Part shown: positions 54,892 through 63,814 of the stretch, one piece after another
How positions within the stretch are numbered: the first letter of the stretch is position 1
How the letters are laid out: every line of letters begins with the position of its first letter
Source: Anaerococcus senegalensis JC48
GTDB lineage: Bacteria; Bacillota; Clostridia; Tissierellales; Peptoniphilaceae
Length of the DNA stretch: 64,000 nt
Direction: 5' to 3'
Assembly (NCBI RefSeq): GCF_000321005.1
Contig: NZ_HE578907.1
Span: 483,545 to 547,544 of the forward strand
Translations under genes and position numbers: made by a program
The notes under the pieces: model-generated
What the model saw: only the letters and a program-made list of their open reading frames with translations
Database searches by the model: none
What the model was told of the DNA's origin: nothing

Positions 54892-55931
54892 TTAATTTAA
54901 ATTTTCTTTTAAAATACTATATAAGCTTATATCTTTTTTACCCTTATTATTTAATTTTTCTTGCCAATTTTTAACTTCAATCCTATCCAAATATTGGCAC
55001 AAAAGTGCTCCAGATTCGTAAACTATTTTTTCTCCGATTATACTTTGATTAATTTCTCCTTTTTTTATTGTAGGAACTATTTGGTCAAATTTTACATTTT
55101 TTGTATTATCAAAATACAAAATCCCATAATCATATTCAACAATTTTTGCTGGCTTTATCGATACATAATTTGCAGTCCCTTCCATTGTTTCTTCAAAAAT
55201 TTCAGCTTGGGCTTTTTAAGGATCAGTTTTTTCAAACCTTTCATCCATTACCTTTAAATATTCTTTACCCAAATTTTTTAAAGTATTTTTATTAGCATTA
55301 TCATCAAGAGCATTTTTAATTTTTCCTAAAACTTTATACTCTTTATCCAACAAATCCAATTGCTCATCTTTATAAGAATATCCCTTAAAAGTTAAATCCT
55401 CCCAATCTTTTTGCATATAATAATGCAAAGCCTCATGACTTAAAAAAGTTAAAAAATGATAAGATGAATATTTTTTACTAATAGAATCTTGATCATATTT
55501 TACATAAAAATATTATCTTTTCCCAAAATATTATAATTTTTGTCTTCAGTATTAAAATTTCCAATCTAATACTCAAATCTTTTTGGATGAATTTTGCTTA
55601 TTCTATATACATTTATTTTACTATTATCAGTTTTAATTTTTTTGACAAATAGTCAATTAATATTTCTATCTTTAGTAAGCAAATATAAATTTCCTAGAAT
55701 GTTCTTATTAAATATTAATACATCCTTCTCTTCAAGTTTATAATCTTTCCAAAATTTATTATCACTTTTTTGAAATTTACAATATTCTTTTATAACTTGT
55801 CTATATAATTTTGGCAAATCATTAAAGTCAGTTTTCAAAAATTTATTAGAACCCAAACTTATAATAAAACAAGTGAAAACTAATAGAATAATATATTTTA
55901 AATTTCTATATCTTTTAACTTTCTTCTCCAT
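54892..55931 (-). pseudogene. HExxH peptidase-like membrane-anchored protein, decayed
   Basis: About 346 codons once repaired. The N-terminal hydrophobic anchor (about 12-28) is followed by a soluble part with LSHEALHYYMQKDW (zinc motif HEALH) and FEETMEGTANYVS, where the Glu looks like a third ligand. Defects: TGA at 55653-55655 and TAG at 55566-55568, both where Trp would fit; a frameshift of one base near 55501-55520; TAA at 55216-55218, where Leu would fit. It is therefore broken in at least four places. The family was not identified beyond zinc-peptidase-like. Confidence 0.75.
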
Positions 55932-56026
55932 TTTTCATCTTTTCATAAAAACTAGATTTTTTAAAACCAATTTTATATTACAAAAAATCCATAAAATAAT
56001 GAAATTATTTAAAATAAAGAAATAAA

Positions 56027-56053
56027 AAGCATTTAAGTACAGATGCCTTTAAG
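56027..56053 (-). terminator. Possible terminator after the ProX pseudogene
   Basis: AAGGCAT / ATGCTTT with a 10-base loop and TTTTT on the minus strand; one G-T pair. Confidence 0.45.
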
Positions 56054-56559
56054 CTATAATTCTATAATATTTACTTCATATCCTATATTATCTAAAAATT
56101 TATACAAATCTTTTGTTTTTATAAATAAAGTTTTTTGTTTGTATTTGGATGAAAAGTCATTATTTCTTGATCTGAAATTTCTTTATCAATATAAAATTTA
56201 ATATAATTGTCTTCATTATTTAATAAACCAAAAGAAGAATTTAATAAACCAAAAGAAGAAACTGTTCCTGATGGAAGTTTATTTTTTCCATCAAAGAATT
56301 TTCAGATGCCATTTTTATTTTTTTTCATCAACTATACCTTTAAAAAGATCCATGTCTAATCTTTTATAATCATCTAAAATAACTAAATAAAAATTTCTTT
56401 TTTTTCTGTCAGTTAAAAACATTGATTTAGTACGAACACCCTCGTGTCCTTCTATAAATTTATCAGCTTCTTCTGTTGTCAAAGCAGGTGGATGCTCAAC
56501 TATTTAAATTCAATATTTAATTCATCTAATTTATCCTTAACCATTTTGTATTGGTTCAT
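56054..56559 (-). pseudogene. YbaK/ProX-type Ala-tRNA(Pro) deacylase (editing domain) with frameshifts
   Basis: Fragments in different frames join to MNQYKMVKDKLDELNIEFK, VEHPPALTTEEADKFIEGHEG, then SMFLTDRKKRNFYLV, KLPSGTVSSFGLLN, FYIDKEISDQEIMTFHPNT and LYKFLDNIGYEVNIIEL, the prolyl-tRNA-editing family. At least three one-base losses in A-runs break it. A 21-bp tandem duplication (56219-56239 and 56240-56260) repeats SSFGLLN. SD AAGGGGG precedes the ATG at 56559. Homopolymer sequencing error could explain some, but not the duplication. Confidence 0.82.
56219..56260. repeat. 21-bp perfect tandem duplication
   Basis: Unit TTTAATAAACCAAAAGAAGAA followed directly by the same unit; in the pseudogene it repeats seven residues in frame. 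Confidence 0.95.
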
Positions 56560-56676
56560 TATATCCCCCTTTCAAATTCTTACCAATACTATACCCATAA
56601 GAAAAAAAGGCAAGCAATTTCATTCATTGATAAATAATTTTTATAATATAGAATAATCAAATATTAAATCAAAATA

Positions 56677-56722
56677 AAATAAAAGTTTTGACATTATTAA
56701 TAAGGTCAAAACTTTTATTTTT
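56677..56722 (-). terminator. Terminator after gldA
   Basis: AAATAAAAGTTTTGAC / GTCAAAACTTTTATTT, perfect 16-bp stem with a 12-base loop. Confidence 0.88.
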
Positions 56723-56743
56723 AAATTATTCAAGTAAATAATA

Positions 56744-57838
56744 TTATTTATTTAAAACTTCTTTCCCTAATGCATCAGTTGCAATTATTGCGGCGTACAA
56801 CTCATCTGGAGTAACATCTCCTGCTAAATTGTGAATTGTTTCTCCTTCAACGCATGCATTTTTTGCTATAGTTTTAATTTCTTCATCAGTGCTAACTCCA
56901 AGTTCTTCTAAAGTAACTGGAAGACCTACTTCTAGGCAAAATCCTTGAACATCTTCAAATTCTTCTTTTGAAACGCCTTCTAAAACTAATTGAACTAGTG
57001 TACCAAAAGCAACACAAGATCCATGATATGCTTCGTGTCCACCTAATGATGTTAAACCATTATAAAATGAGTGTGCTGCTGCACAATTTACATTATCTGC
57101 ACCTACTCCTGACATATATGTATTTGCTTCAATTATTGCATCTAAAGCTGGTGTTACAACATTATTTTCACATGCTTTTATAGCTTGTGATCCATATGCT
57201 CTTAAAGTTTCATAGCACAATTTTGCAATTGCAAGGCCTGTTCTTGTAATTCCTGTTCCTTCCAAACTTGGTGATTCCGTTCTTATAGATGCTCTTCCTT
57301 CAAAATAAGTTCCCAAAGCATCACCCATTCCTGCTATTAAAAATTTTACGGGTGCGTTTGCTATAACTTGGCTATCAACCAAAACTGCATCAGGATTTGT
57401 AGGATAAAATAAATAAGAATCAAAAGATCCATCATCATTATAGATTACAGAAAGTCCAGTACAAGGAGCATCTGTAGCAACTACTGTTGGAACTATTACT
57501 ATATGTTTTTTTGCATAATAAGCTGTAGCCTTTGCAGTATCAACTGCAGATCCACCACCAACTGCAACAACTGTATCAATCTTGTCATCTTCGACAATTT
57601 TCTTCATTTTTTCAATCTCGCCCTTACTAGAAATTCCACCAAAAATTTCATAGCGTCTAAAGTCATCTAATCCTTCGAAAGATTTTTCTATCTTATCATG
57701 ACAAGATTTATACCCACTATTAGAACAAATAAATAACCATCTTTTTCCCATATATTCCATTTCTTCGTGAAATTTTAACAAAGCATCCTTACCTTGTACA
57801 TACTTTAGTGGTTCGCGCATGGCTCTTAATAATTTCAT
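56744..57838 (-). CDS. gldA: Glycerol dehydrogenase GldA
   Basis: 364 residues, iron-type ADH fold. NAD-binding GGGSAVDTAKATAYY (about 93-107), PTVVATDAPCTGLSV (about 116-130), and the zinc ligands in GMGDALGTYFEG (about 170-181) and AAHSFYNGL and GHEAYHGSCVAFG (about 258-284). Converts glycerol to dihydroxyacetone, the substrate of dhaKLM at 14-16 kb. An imperfectly spaced palindrome lies in its upstream region. Confidence 0.95.
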   Translation of the reverse strand: MKLLRAMREPLKYVQGKDALLKFHEEMEYMGKRWLFICSNSGYKSCHDKIEKSFEGLDDFRRYEIFGGISSKGEIEKMKKIVEDDKIDTVVAVGGGSAVDTAKATAYYAKKHIVIVPTVVATDAPCTGLSVIYNDDGSFDSYLFYPTNPDAVLVDSQVIANAPVKFLIAGMGDALGTYFEGRASIRTESPSLEGTGITRTGLAIAKLCYETLRAYGSQAIKACENNVVTPALDAIIEANTYMSGVGADNVNCAAAHSFYNGLTSLGGHEAYHGSCVAFGTLVQLVLEGVSKEEFEDVQGFCLEVGLPVTLEELGVSTDEEIKTIAKNACVEGETIHNLAGDVTPDELYAAIIATDALGKEVLNK

Positions 57839-57884
57839 AAATTTCTCCTTTTAAATTTTTTATTTCCTTTACACTTATATTATA

Positions 57885-57910
57885 TACTTGTGTATATTTT
57901 TTAACAAGTA
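57885..57910. promoter_or_regulatory. Operator-like palindrome upstream of gldA
   Basis: TACTTGT (57885-57891) and ACAAGTA (57904-57910) are perfect inverted arms 12 bases apart. The TTGT...ACAA core recalls Rex sites, but the spacing is two bases longer than the usual one, so identity is open. Confidence 0.4.
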
Positions 57911-57939
57911 AATTATATTTGAAAAAGATTTTTAATAAA

Positions 57940-57972
57940 AATATATCATGATTCGAAAATATGAAATCATTT
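57940..57972 (-). terminator. Weak terminator of the MarR operon
   Basis: ATGATT(T) / (G)AATCAT with a long loop and a T-rich but interrupted tail on the minus strand. Confidence 0.35.
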
Positions 57973-57975
57973 TAA

Positions 57976-58680
57976 TTATAAAATTTTCCAATAAATTTTA
58001 ATAAAATAATATTTAAGGCCCATTACGATTATCCATATATAAGAGCATGTTTTTGGTATCATTAGCATACCAATTTTGGGATATTTTTTACTAAATAAGG
58101 TTACTGGTAAATAACAAGCAAATGAAATAATTATTGCCCAAACCATCCTGTACATCCTCAAACCAAATATGTTTCCAGATATAGTATAGAGGATTATTAT
58201 TCCAAGTCCACAGATTAAAAATACTGAGTTTCTAATTATAGAAAGAGTCTTATTTTCATTTCCACTGGTCCAATTATTTTGGGGTAATAAACAAATAAAT
58301 ATCCTAATAAGTGCGCTAAGCCATATTAAAATTTCTATTATGGTTGGAGCTTTTAAATTTTTAAAAGTTTCTTTCCATATATATAAGAGCAAAATATAAA
58401 ATATTGTCATAGTAATAGATGAAACTTGGAGGCCAAAGCCCATTTGTTTTTTAGTTTTTTCATCTATGCCAAATAAGGATTTTTTTACCCTTGGAATAAG
58501 GTGAAAGGCATCCCCAAAGCATAGGATAAGAGTTAAAATCCCATATAGAATAAATAATTTTTCACCCTTTGAAAATATAAAAAATAAAATTCCTCCAATT
58601 AGGTCAAAAATTAAGTATCCTATATCAAAAATCACTTCAAAAATATCAAAAATTTTCATTTTATAATTTTTTTCTTTCAT
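57976..58680 (-). CDS. Polytopic membrane protein in a MarR-controlled operon
   Basis: 234 residues, about seven membrane segments, with conserved-looking CFGDAFHLIPRVKKSLFG (about 54-71) and LPQNNWTSGN (about 133) between helices. SD GGAGAG nine bases upstream of the ATG. Not identified. It is the last gene after MarR and a second membrane protein; a role in efflux or stress is inference only. Confidence 0.75.
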   Translation of the reverse strand: MKEKNYKMKIFDIFEVIFDIGYLIFDLIGGILFFIFSKGEKLFILYGILTLILCFGDAFHLIPRVKKSLFGIDEKTKKQMGFGLQVSSITMTIFYILLLYIWKETFKNLKAPTIIEILIWLSALIRIFICLLPQNNWTSGNENKTLSIIRNSVFLICGLGIIILYTISGNIFGLRMYRMVWAIIISFACYLPVTLFSKKYPKIGMLMIPKTCSYIWIIVMGLKYYFIKIYWKIL

Positions 58681-58682
58681 TT

Positions 58683-59099
58683 TTATCTCTCCTTTATTAT
58701 TGAAAAATAATTTTTTATAAAAATAAGTCCTGCGAGTGCCAAAGAAAAGCCAAGTCCTGTATAGAAAAATCCAATGAAATAATCTGGCAAAATTTTCATT
58801 GACCTGAGTCCTATGCCTCCTCCCATCATAAAGGCCATTATTAAATAAGATTTTTTATCAAAAAATTTCCAAAAATATATTTTTCTCTTATAAGCCAATA
58901 TCCTCTTTGTATGTTTTTTAGTCATCTTATAAAACATAAATCCAAATAAAATAAATATAATAAGGGAAAAAATATATAAATTAAATTTTTTCTCTATTGT
59001 AAAAAATGAAATTAGCCCAAGTCTTGCAACATTAAATCCAGCTATTAACCAAACAAGACCTGCAATAATTAGTAAGCTTTTGCTTTTAACCTTAAACAT
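58683..59099 (-). CDS. Small membrane protein in a MarR-controlled operon
   Basis: 138 residues from the ATG at 59099 (SD TAGGAGA). Four membrane segments; a paired basic loop KKHTKRILAYKRKIYFWKFF (about 61-80) and GGGIGLRSMKILPDYFIG (about 99-116) between the helices. An ATG 14 codons upstream lies inside the MarR gene and lacks an SD. Not identified. Confidence 0.72.
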   Translation of the reverse strand: MFKVKSKSLLIIAGLVWLIAGFNVARLGLISFFTIEKKFNLYIFSLIIFILFGFMFYKMTKKHTKRILAYKRKIYFWKFFDKKSYLIMAFMMGGGIGLRSMKILPDYFIGFFYTGLGFSLALAGLIFIKNYFSIIKER

Positions 59100-59107
59100 A
59101 ATATCTC

Positions 59108-59533
59108 CTAGCTTTTTAAATGAAAATCTGCATTTTTGCAAATCTTATCAAAAACTTTTTTAAAAATCACCATATCATCTTCACTTATTCCTTCAAACAA
59201 GTCTTCTATAAATTGCTCTTGTATCTTTTTGCCATTTTGGATTATTATATTTGCTTTTTCTAAAAGAAAAATTTCATAATATTTTCTGTTTTCTTTGTTT
59301 TGTTTTTTAAAAATCAATTTTTTATTTTCCAAATTTTTTAATGATGTAGAAACATGTGATTTGGTAGATTTTCTAATTCTTACTATATCGCTTGCTGTAT
59401 TATATTTTGGATTATTATATAAAAACATTAAAATATCATATTCCAATTGGGTTAGTTTATATTGTTGGCAAATTGAACTCGTTAATTTTTCATAATAATT
59501 TGTAATATTTTTATGCTGATCCCAAAAGTGCAT
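59108..59533 (-). CDS. MarR family transcriptional regulator
   Basis: 141 residues. Winged helix: QLEYDILMFLYNNPK (about 29-43), the recognition helix STKSHVSTSLKNLE (about 57-70) and the wing KKQNKENRKYYEIFL. SD GGAGGA. First gene of a three-gene operon with two membrane proteins; its own promoter region has a perfect palindrome, so it is probably autorepressed. Confidence 0.9.
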   Translation of the reverse strand: MHFWDQHKNITNYYEKLTSSICQQYKLTQLEYDILMFLYNNPKYNTASDIVRIRKSTKSHVSTSLKNLENKKLIFKKQNKENRKYYEIFLLEKANIIIQNGKKIQEQFIEDLFEGISEDDMVIFKKVFDKICKNADFHLKS

Positions 59534-59544
59534 ATAATCCTCCT

Positions 59545-59566
59545 TATAGTTCTATTTAGAACTATA
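59545..59566. promoter_or_regulatory. MarR-type operator
   Basis: TATAGTTCTA-TT-TAGAACTATA: two perfect 10-base arms. It lies between the MarR gene's SD and its likely start of transcription, so binding would block initiation. Confidence 0.75.
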
Positions 59567-59592
59567 ATACTTTCATATAAATTTTTGTCAAT

Positions 59593-59619
59593 TAAAAAAG
59601 CGAAAGAAATTCTTTCGCT
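59593..59619 (-). terminator. Terminator after the NERD gene
   Basis: AGCGAAAGAA / TTCTTTCGCT with a one-base loop centre and TTTTTT tail on the minus strand. Confidence 0.85.
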
Positions 59620-59623
59620 CAAA

Positions 59624-60391
59624 TTATTTTTTCTTATTTTTATTATAAACAAACCTACATTTAGGAAAATTGGAACAAGCTATAAATTTTCCATATTTCC
59701 CTTCTTTTTCAACTAATTTTCCCCCACACCTTGGACATATATTATTTTCTATTTTTTTCTTATTTTCTTTTTTTAGCTTTTTTATATCCCTGGTGTGAGA
59801 AAAATCTGATTGGTATGATTTATTTTCCTTTATTAAGATTTCAATCTTGTCCAAGTCTTCTTCTTTTAGAATTTCATCTTTGGATAAGTCTTTTATTAAA
59901 TCATTCACCTTTGAAATTTTACAAATTTTTGCTTTTTTTACTTCAATTGAATCTGGATTTGCCTCTGCAGAAAAGGCTATTATTGAAAAATACCTCATAT
60001 TTGGATAAGAATTTTTTAAAATATTTTCAACAGCCTTTATATGACCATAATTTTGTAAAACTGGATTCATAAAGTGATTTTTCTGTTTTGATAAATATTG
60101 TACCCAATCCTTAGAAAATTCTTTGCCATATATTTTTCCCTTATATCCCTTTGTCTCTATACAAAAAATTCCATAAGTTGAAATAATCAAATGATCAATT
60201 TGGCTAGTTTTTGTATGATTAGATGTATTTTTTAATTTTATATCATTTATTTTTCTGTATTTATTTTTATCAAGATCTTTAACATTTAAGGCAAGGGCAA
60301 TCTCCCCTATATCCCCCTTAAATTTAGACTTAAAAACAGTAACAAGTAAGATTGAAAAAATTAAAAATCCAAGTGAAATTTTTAGTTCCAT
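59624..60391 (-). CDS. NERD-domain protein with a topoisomerase-type zinc ribbon
   Basis: 255 residues: N-terminal membrane anchor (about 4-20), the NERD domain with GDIGEIALA (about 26), QIDHLIISTYGIFCIETKGYKG (core IDHLIISTYGIFCIETKG, about 65-82) and a C-terminal topoisomerase-type zinc ribbon with CPRCGGKLVEKEGKYGKFIAC (CxxC and CSNFPKC, about 216-242). NERD is a nuclease-related fold, function in this architecture unknown. Downstream of the betaine operon by 17 bases. Confidence 0.88.
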   Translation of the reverse strand: MELKISLGFLIFSILLVTVFKSKFKGDIGEIALALNVKDLDKNKYRKINDIKLKNTSNHTKTSQIDHLIISTYGIFCIETKGYKGKIYGKEFSKDWVQYLSKQKNHFMNPVLQNYGHIKAVENILKNSYPNMRYFSIIAFSAEANPDSIEVKKAKICKISKVNDLIKDLSKDEILKEEDLDKIEILIKENKSYQSDFSHTRDIKKLKKENKKKIENNICPRCGGKLVEKEGKYGKFIACSNFPKCRFVYNKNKKK

Positions 60392-60408
60392 AGCCTTCTC
60401 CTAAAATA

Positions 60409-61923
60409 TTACTTTATTAATTTCTTATCCTTTAGATAATCTCTTGCAACATCTTTTGCTGACTTTCCCTCTACATCTACAAGGTAGTTCATTTTTGTCA
60501 TCTCCTCTGATGTAATTTTTCCAGAAAGTTTTTCCAAAATTTCCTTCAATTCTGGATGATTTTCTATTGTTTCTTTTCTTAAAAGAGGAGCCGCTTGATA
60601 AGGTGGGAATAAATTTTTGTCATCTTCTAATACCCTTAATTTGTTAGTGATAATTTGACTGTCGGTTGAATATACGTCTGTTAAATTAATTGATCCATTA
60701 GAAATTGCTGTATATCTTAGGGCAGGCTCCATTGTTTTTACATCAAAATTTAAACCATACAAGGATTTTAAACCCTTATTTCCATCTTCTCTGTCATTAA
60801 ATTCTAAAGTAAATCCAGCAATAACATTATTTTCTACCTTTTTTAAATCAGAAATTTTTTCTATATTGTTTTCTTTTGCATAATCTTCTTTTATAGCTAA
60901 GGCATAAGTGTTTTGAAATTTGCTAGGCTTTAAATATACTAATTTATCTTGGTCATATATCTTATCTCTCGCTTTTTTATAAACTTTTTCAGGATTGTTA
61001 GATATTTTACCCACATCTTCTTTTAATAAAGAATTAGTAATTGTACCAGTAAATTCTGGATACATATCTATACTTCCGTTTTTCAAAGCCTCATACAAAA
61101 AGCTAGTTTTTCCAAAATTCGCCTTAACTTCTACCTTAATATCAGAATTTTCTTCAATTAATTCTTTGTACATATTAATTAAAATTTCTGGTTCAGCTCC
61201 TAATTTTCCTGCAATTGTGAGCTTATTATCTTTTTTACCAAAGGAAAACAAGCTCATTATCGTAATAATTATAGTAACAATTAAGGACATCAAAATATTT
61301 ATTGGCTTTTTATTTACTAATGATTTAATTAAATATCCAAATAAAATTGCAAGTAAGGCTGAAGAAATAGCTCCTAATAAAATTAGGGCTGAATCATTCC
61401 TATCAATTCCTAAAAGAATAAAAGATCCAAGTCCTCCTGCTCCAACTAGGGCAGCAAGAGTAGCTGTTCCAATTATCATTATGGCAGAAGTTCTAACTCC
61501 TGACATAATTATTGGCATAGCTAAGCTTAGCTTGTATTTTTTTAACTTTTCCCATTTACTCATCCCAAAGGCTGTTGCTGCCTCTTCTAGTGATGGATCA
61601 ATTTCAGAAAATCCTGTAATTGTCGCTTGATAAATTGGAAAAAGTGCATAGATTACAAGGGCTGTAATTGCAGGAACTTTTCCAATTCCCATAAAGGGAA
61701 TAAAAAGACCTAGTAGGGCCAAGGAAGGTATTGTTTGAAAAACTCCCGTAATTTGTAAAACCCACTCATTCAATTTTTTTCTATGAGATAAAAAAATAGC
61801 TAGAGGTACTGCAATTAAAATAGATACTATTAGGGAAATCATAGAAATTTGTAAATGTTCAAATAAGGCCTCAAGCCAGTCTGATTTTCTTTCTATAAAG
61901 GTATTAACTAAATTGTTCATCAT
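60409..61923 (-). CDS. Glycine betaine/choline-type ABC transporter fused permease and binding protein
   Basis: 504 residues. Permease half (about 1-215) with [19 protein letters not shown] and the ATPase contact [20 protein letters not shown] (about 104-123), then a binding-protein domain (about 230-504) with [20 protein letters not shown] (shown in part) and [13 protein letters not shown]. Fusion order is typical of OpuC/EgtU-like systems; besides betaines, such proteins can bind ergothioneine or carnitine. ATG at 61923 or 61920, SD AAAGGA. Confidence 0.92.
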   Translation of the reverse strand: MMNNLVNTFIERKSDWLEALFEHLQISMISLIVSILIAVPLAIFLSHRKKLNEWVLQITGVFQTIPSLALLGLFIPFMGIGKVPAITALVIYALFPIYQATITGFSEIDPSLEEAATAFGMSKWEKLKKYKLSLAMPIIMSGVRTSAIMIIGTATLAALVGAGGLGSFILLGIDRNDSALILLGAISSALLAILFGYLIKSLVNKKPINILMSLIVTIIITIMSLFSFGKKDNKLTIAGKLGAEPEILINMYKELIEENSDIKVEVKANFGKTSFLYEALKNGSIDMYPEFTGTITNSLLKEDVGKISNNPEKVYKKARDKIYDQDKLVYLKPSKFQNTYALAIKEDYAKENNIEKISDLKKVENNVIAGFTLEFNDREDGNKGLKSLYGLNFDVKTMEPALRYTAISNGSINLTDVYSTDSQIITNKLRVLEDDKNLFPPYQAAPLLRKETIENHPELKEILEKLSGKITSEEMTKMNYLVDVEGKSAKDVARDYLKDKKLIK

Positions 61924-62653
61924 TTATCCTTTTTTCATTATCAAAAAATTCACTAACAAAATTATTTTCTGGATTATTAATTATCTCTGATGGGCTTGCA
62001 ATTTGAATAACCTTACCATCCTTCATTACACAAATCCTATCAGCAAGTTTTAGGGCCTCATCCATATCGTGAGTTACAAAAACTGTTGTAATTTTAAAAT
62101 CATCATGGATTTTTTTAATCAAATCTTGAAGACTGGTTTTGCTGATTGGATCTAGGGCAGAAAAAGGCTCATCCATTAATAAAACTTTTGGATTTGCAGC
62201 AATTGCCCTCAATATTCCTATCCTTTGTTTTTCACCACCGGATAGATCTTCTGGAAGTCTATTTTTATAATCTTTTGGATCTAAATCTACACTTTTCAAA
62301 AGCCTTTCTACAATTTCTTTTATTTTCTTCTTATCCATCTTTTTCATCTCTGGAATAAGAGAAATATTTTCTCCAACTGTCATATTAGGAAAAAGTGCAA
62401 TTTGCTGAAGAACATATCCCATATCAAGTCTTAGATCTCTTAAAGGATAATCTTTTAATCTTTTTTCATTAAAATATATATGGCCTTCACTTTGTTCTAT
62501 TAACCTATTTATAAGTTTTAATGTAGTTGTTTTCCCACTACCACTGGGACCAACAATTACAAAAAATTCTCCTTCTTTAATTTCAAAATTTAAATTATCT
62601 AATACCTTAACATCGCCTGTATAGGACATAGATACATTTTCATATTTTATCAA
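61904..62653 (-). CDS. Glycine betaine/choline-type ABC transporter ATPase
   Basis: 249 residues from TTG 62653, which has AAAGGT seven bases upstream; the 22 residues of the longer frame before it are unlike the family. Walker [11 protein letters not shown] (about 36-45), signature [14 protein letters not shown] (about 135-148), Walker [13 protein letters not shown]. It overlaps the permease gene by 20 bases. It has no CBS domains, unlike the OpuAA-type ATPase at 27.7 kb. Confidence 0.9.
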   Translation of the reverse strand: MIKYENVSMSYTGDVKVLDNLNFEIKEGEFFVIVGPSGSGKTTTLKLINRLIEQSEGHIYFNEKRLKDYPLRDLRLDMGYVLQQIALFPNMTVGENISLIPEMKKMDKKKIKEIVERLLKSVDLDPKDYKNRLPEDLSGGEKQRIGILRAIAANPKVLLMDEPFSALDPISKTSLQDLIKKIHDDFKITTVFVTHDMDEALKLADRICVMKDGKVIQIASPSEIINNPENNFVSEFFDNEKRINDEQFS

Positions 62654-62748
62654 TTTATCTACCTTTCTTTTTTTATAATTATCAAAGAATATATCAAGTT
62701 TATTAGTTTTTATACCCATAAATAGCTTGTAACTGATAAAATTTCTAA

Positions 62749-62786
62749 TAAAAAAAACAGCCTAGTTATCTCTAAGCTGTTTTATA
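62749..62786 (-). terminator. Terminator after the YeiH-like gene
   Basis: AAAACAGC-TTAG / CTAG-GCTGTTTT with an AGATAA loop region and T-run on the minus strand. Confidence 0.78.
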
Positions 62787-62788
62787 AT

Positions 62789-63814
62789 CTAAAGACTATT
62801 TATAAATCCTTCAAATACATGAATGAAAATCATTGAAGAAGTAGCCACAACTAACCAGGTTAAACTACCTGTGATAATTGGTTTTAGTCCTTTTGTAAAT
62901 AAATCTTTAAATTTAATTTTAAAACCTACACCTGCTAAGGCAACTGTTACAAAAAATTTGTAAGCAGGTCCAAAAATTGCTCCCTTATATGGTAAAATTT
63001 CAAAAACTCCCATTGTATTTAAAAGAGCCATAAGTAAAAATCCTACAATAAAAAGTGGGAAAGATCTTTTAAAACTTTCTCCAATAGATATATTTTCTGA
63101 ATTATGTGAAGATTCTTTAACTTGTAGGGCTGTAATTACCAAAGCTAATGGTATAAGTACAGTTGTACGAGCAAGTTTTACTGTTATAGCATTATTTAAA
63201 TTTACTCCATTTAATGCGTTATAAGTTGATTCAGCTGCCGCTACTGATGAAGTATCATTGATTGCAGTTCCTGCCAAAAATGCAAATTGATTTTGTGAAA
63301 GACCAATTGCACCTGCAAGGTAAGGGTAAGATAAGGCAGCTATAACGTCAAATAAGAAAATAGCTGTCATCGCATAGGCAATTTCTTCCTCTTTTGCCTT
63401 TAAAATTCCGGAAAGAGTAGCGATTGCTGTTCCTCCACAAATTGTAGTACCTGATCCAACCAAAATTTTTGTATTTCTTGATAATTCAAATTTTTTACCA
63501 ACAAAATTTGCAACAGTAAAAGCAAGACATAAGTTTGTTAAAATTAGTGGCATAGCCTTTACCCCAAATCCTAAAACTTGAGCAAAATCTAATGTTCCTC
63601 CTGCCAAAATAATACCGAAATTTAAAAATTTCTTACCAACAAAACTTGTTCCAGCTTTAAATTCAGAATCTATTTTAGGCATAAGATTTACAATAACCAT
63701 ACCAATTAAAAGACCTATCATAGGTCCTCCAACAAAATTTTGTAATCCAGCTAAAAAAGTTGCAACTATTCCTATAAGAATACATACTATAATTGCACTT
63801 GTTTTTTTATTTAT
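62789..63814 (-). CDS. UPF0324 (YeiH) family membrane protein, putative anion/sulfate exporter
   Basis: About 342 residues if begun at an ATA codon (63812-63814) with AGGAGG four bases upstream; the first ATG (63721) is 31 codons later and has no good SD. The extra N-terminus reads NKKTSAIIVCILIGIV and LAGLQNFVGGP and forms the first membrane helix of the family. Later: GSGTTICGGTAIAT (about 122-135), FLAGTAINDTSSVAAAES (about 175-192). About ten helices. Function not proved for the family. Confidence 0.75.
   Translation of the reverse strand: MNKKTSAIIVCILIGIVATFLAGLQNFVGGPMIGLLIGMVIVNLMPKIDSEFKAGTSFVGKKFLNFGIILAGGTLDFAQVLGFGVKAMPLILTNLCLAFTVANFVGKKFELSRNTKILVGSGTTICGGTAIATLSGILKAKEEEIAYAMTAIFLFDVIAALSYPYLAGAIGLSQNQFAFLAGTAINDTSSVAAAESTYNALNGVNLNNAITVKLARTTVLIPLALVITALQVKESSHNSENISIGESFKRSFPLFIVGFLLMALLNTMGVFEILPYKGAIFGPAYKFFVTVALAGVGFKIKFKDLFTKGLKPIITGSLTWLVVATSSMIFIHVFEGFINSL

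Noticed and set aside
54961..55295. Plus-strand frames opposite the peptidase-like pseudogene
   Set aside because: Phe/Leu-rich shadows of an A+T-rich minus-strand gene.
56219..56260. Two-unit repeat as a possible CRISPR or VNTR array
   Set aside because: Only two adjacent 21-base units with no spacer and inside a recognisable gene.
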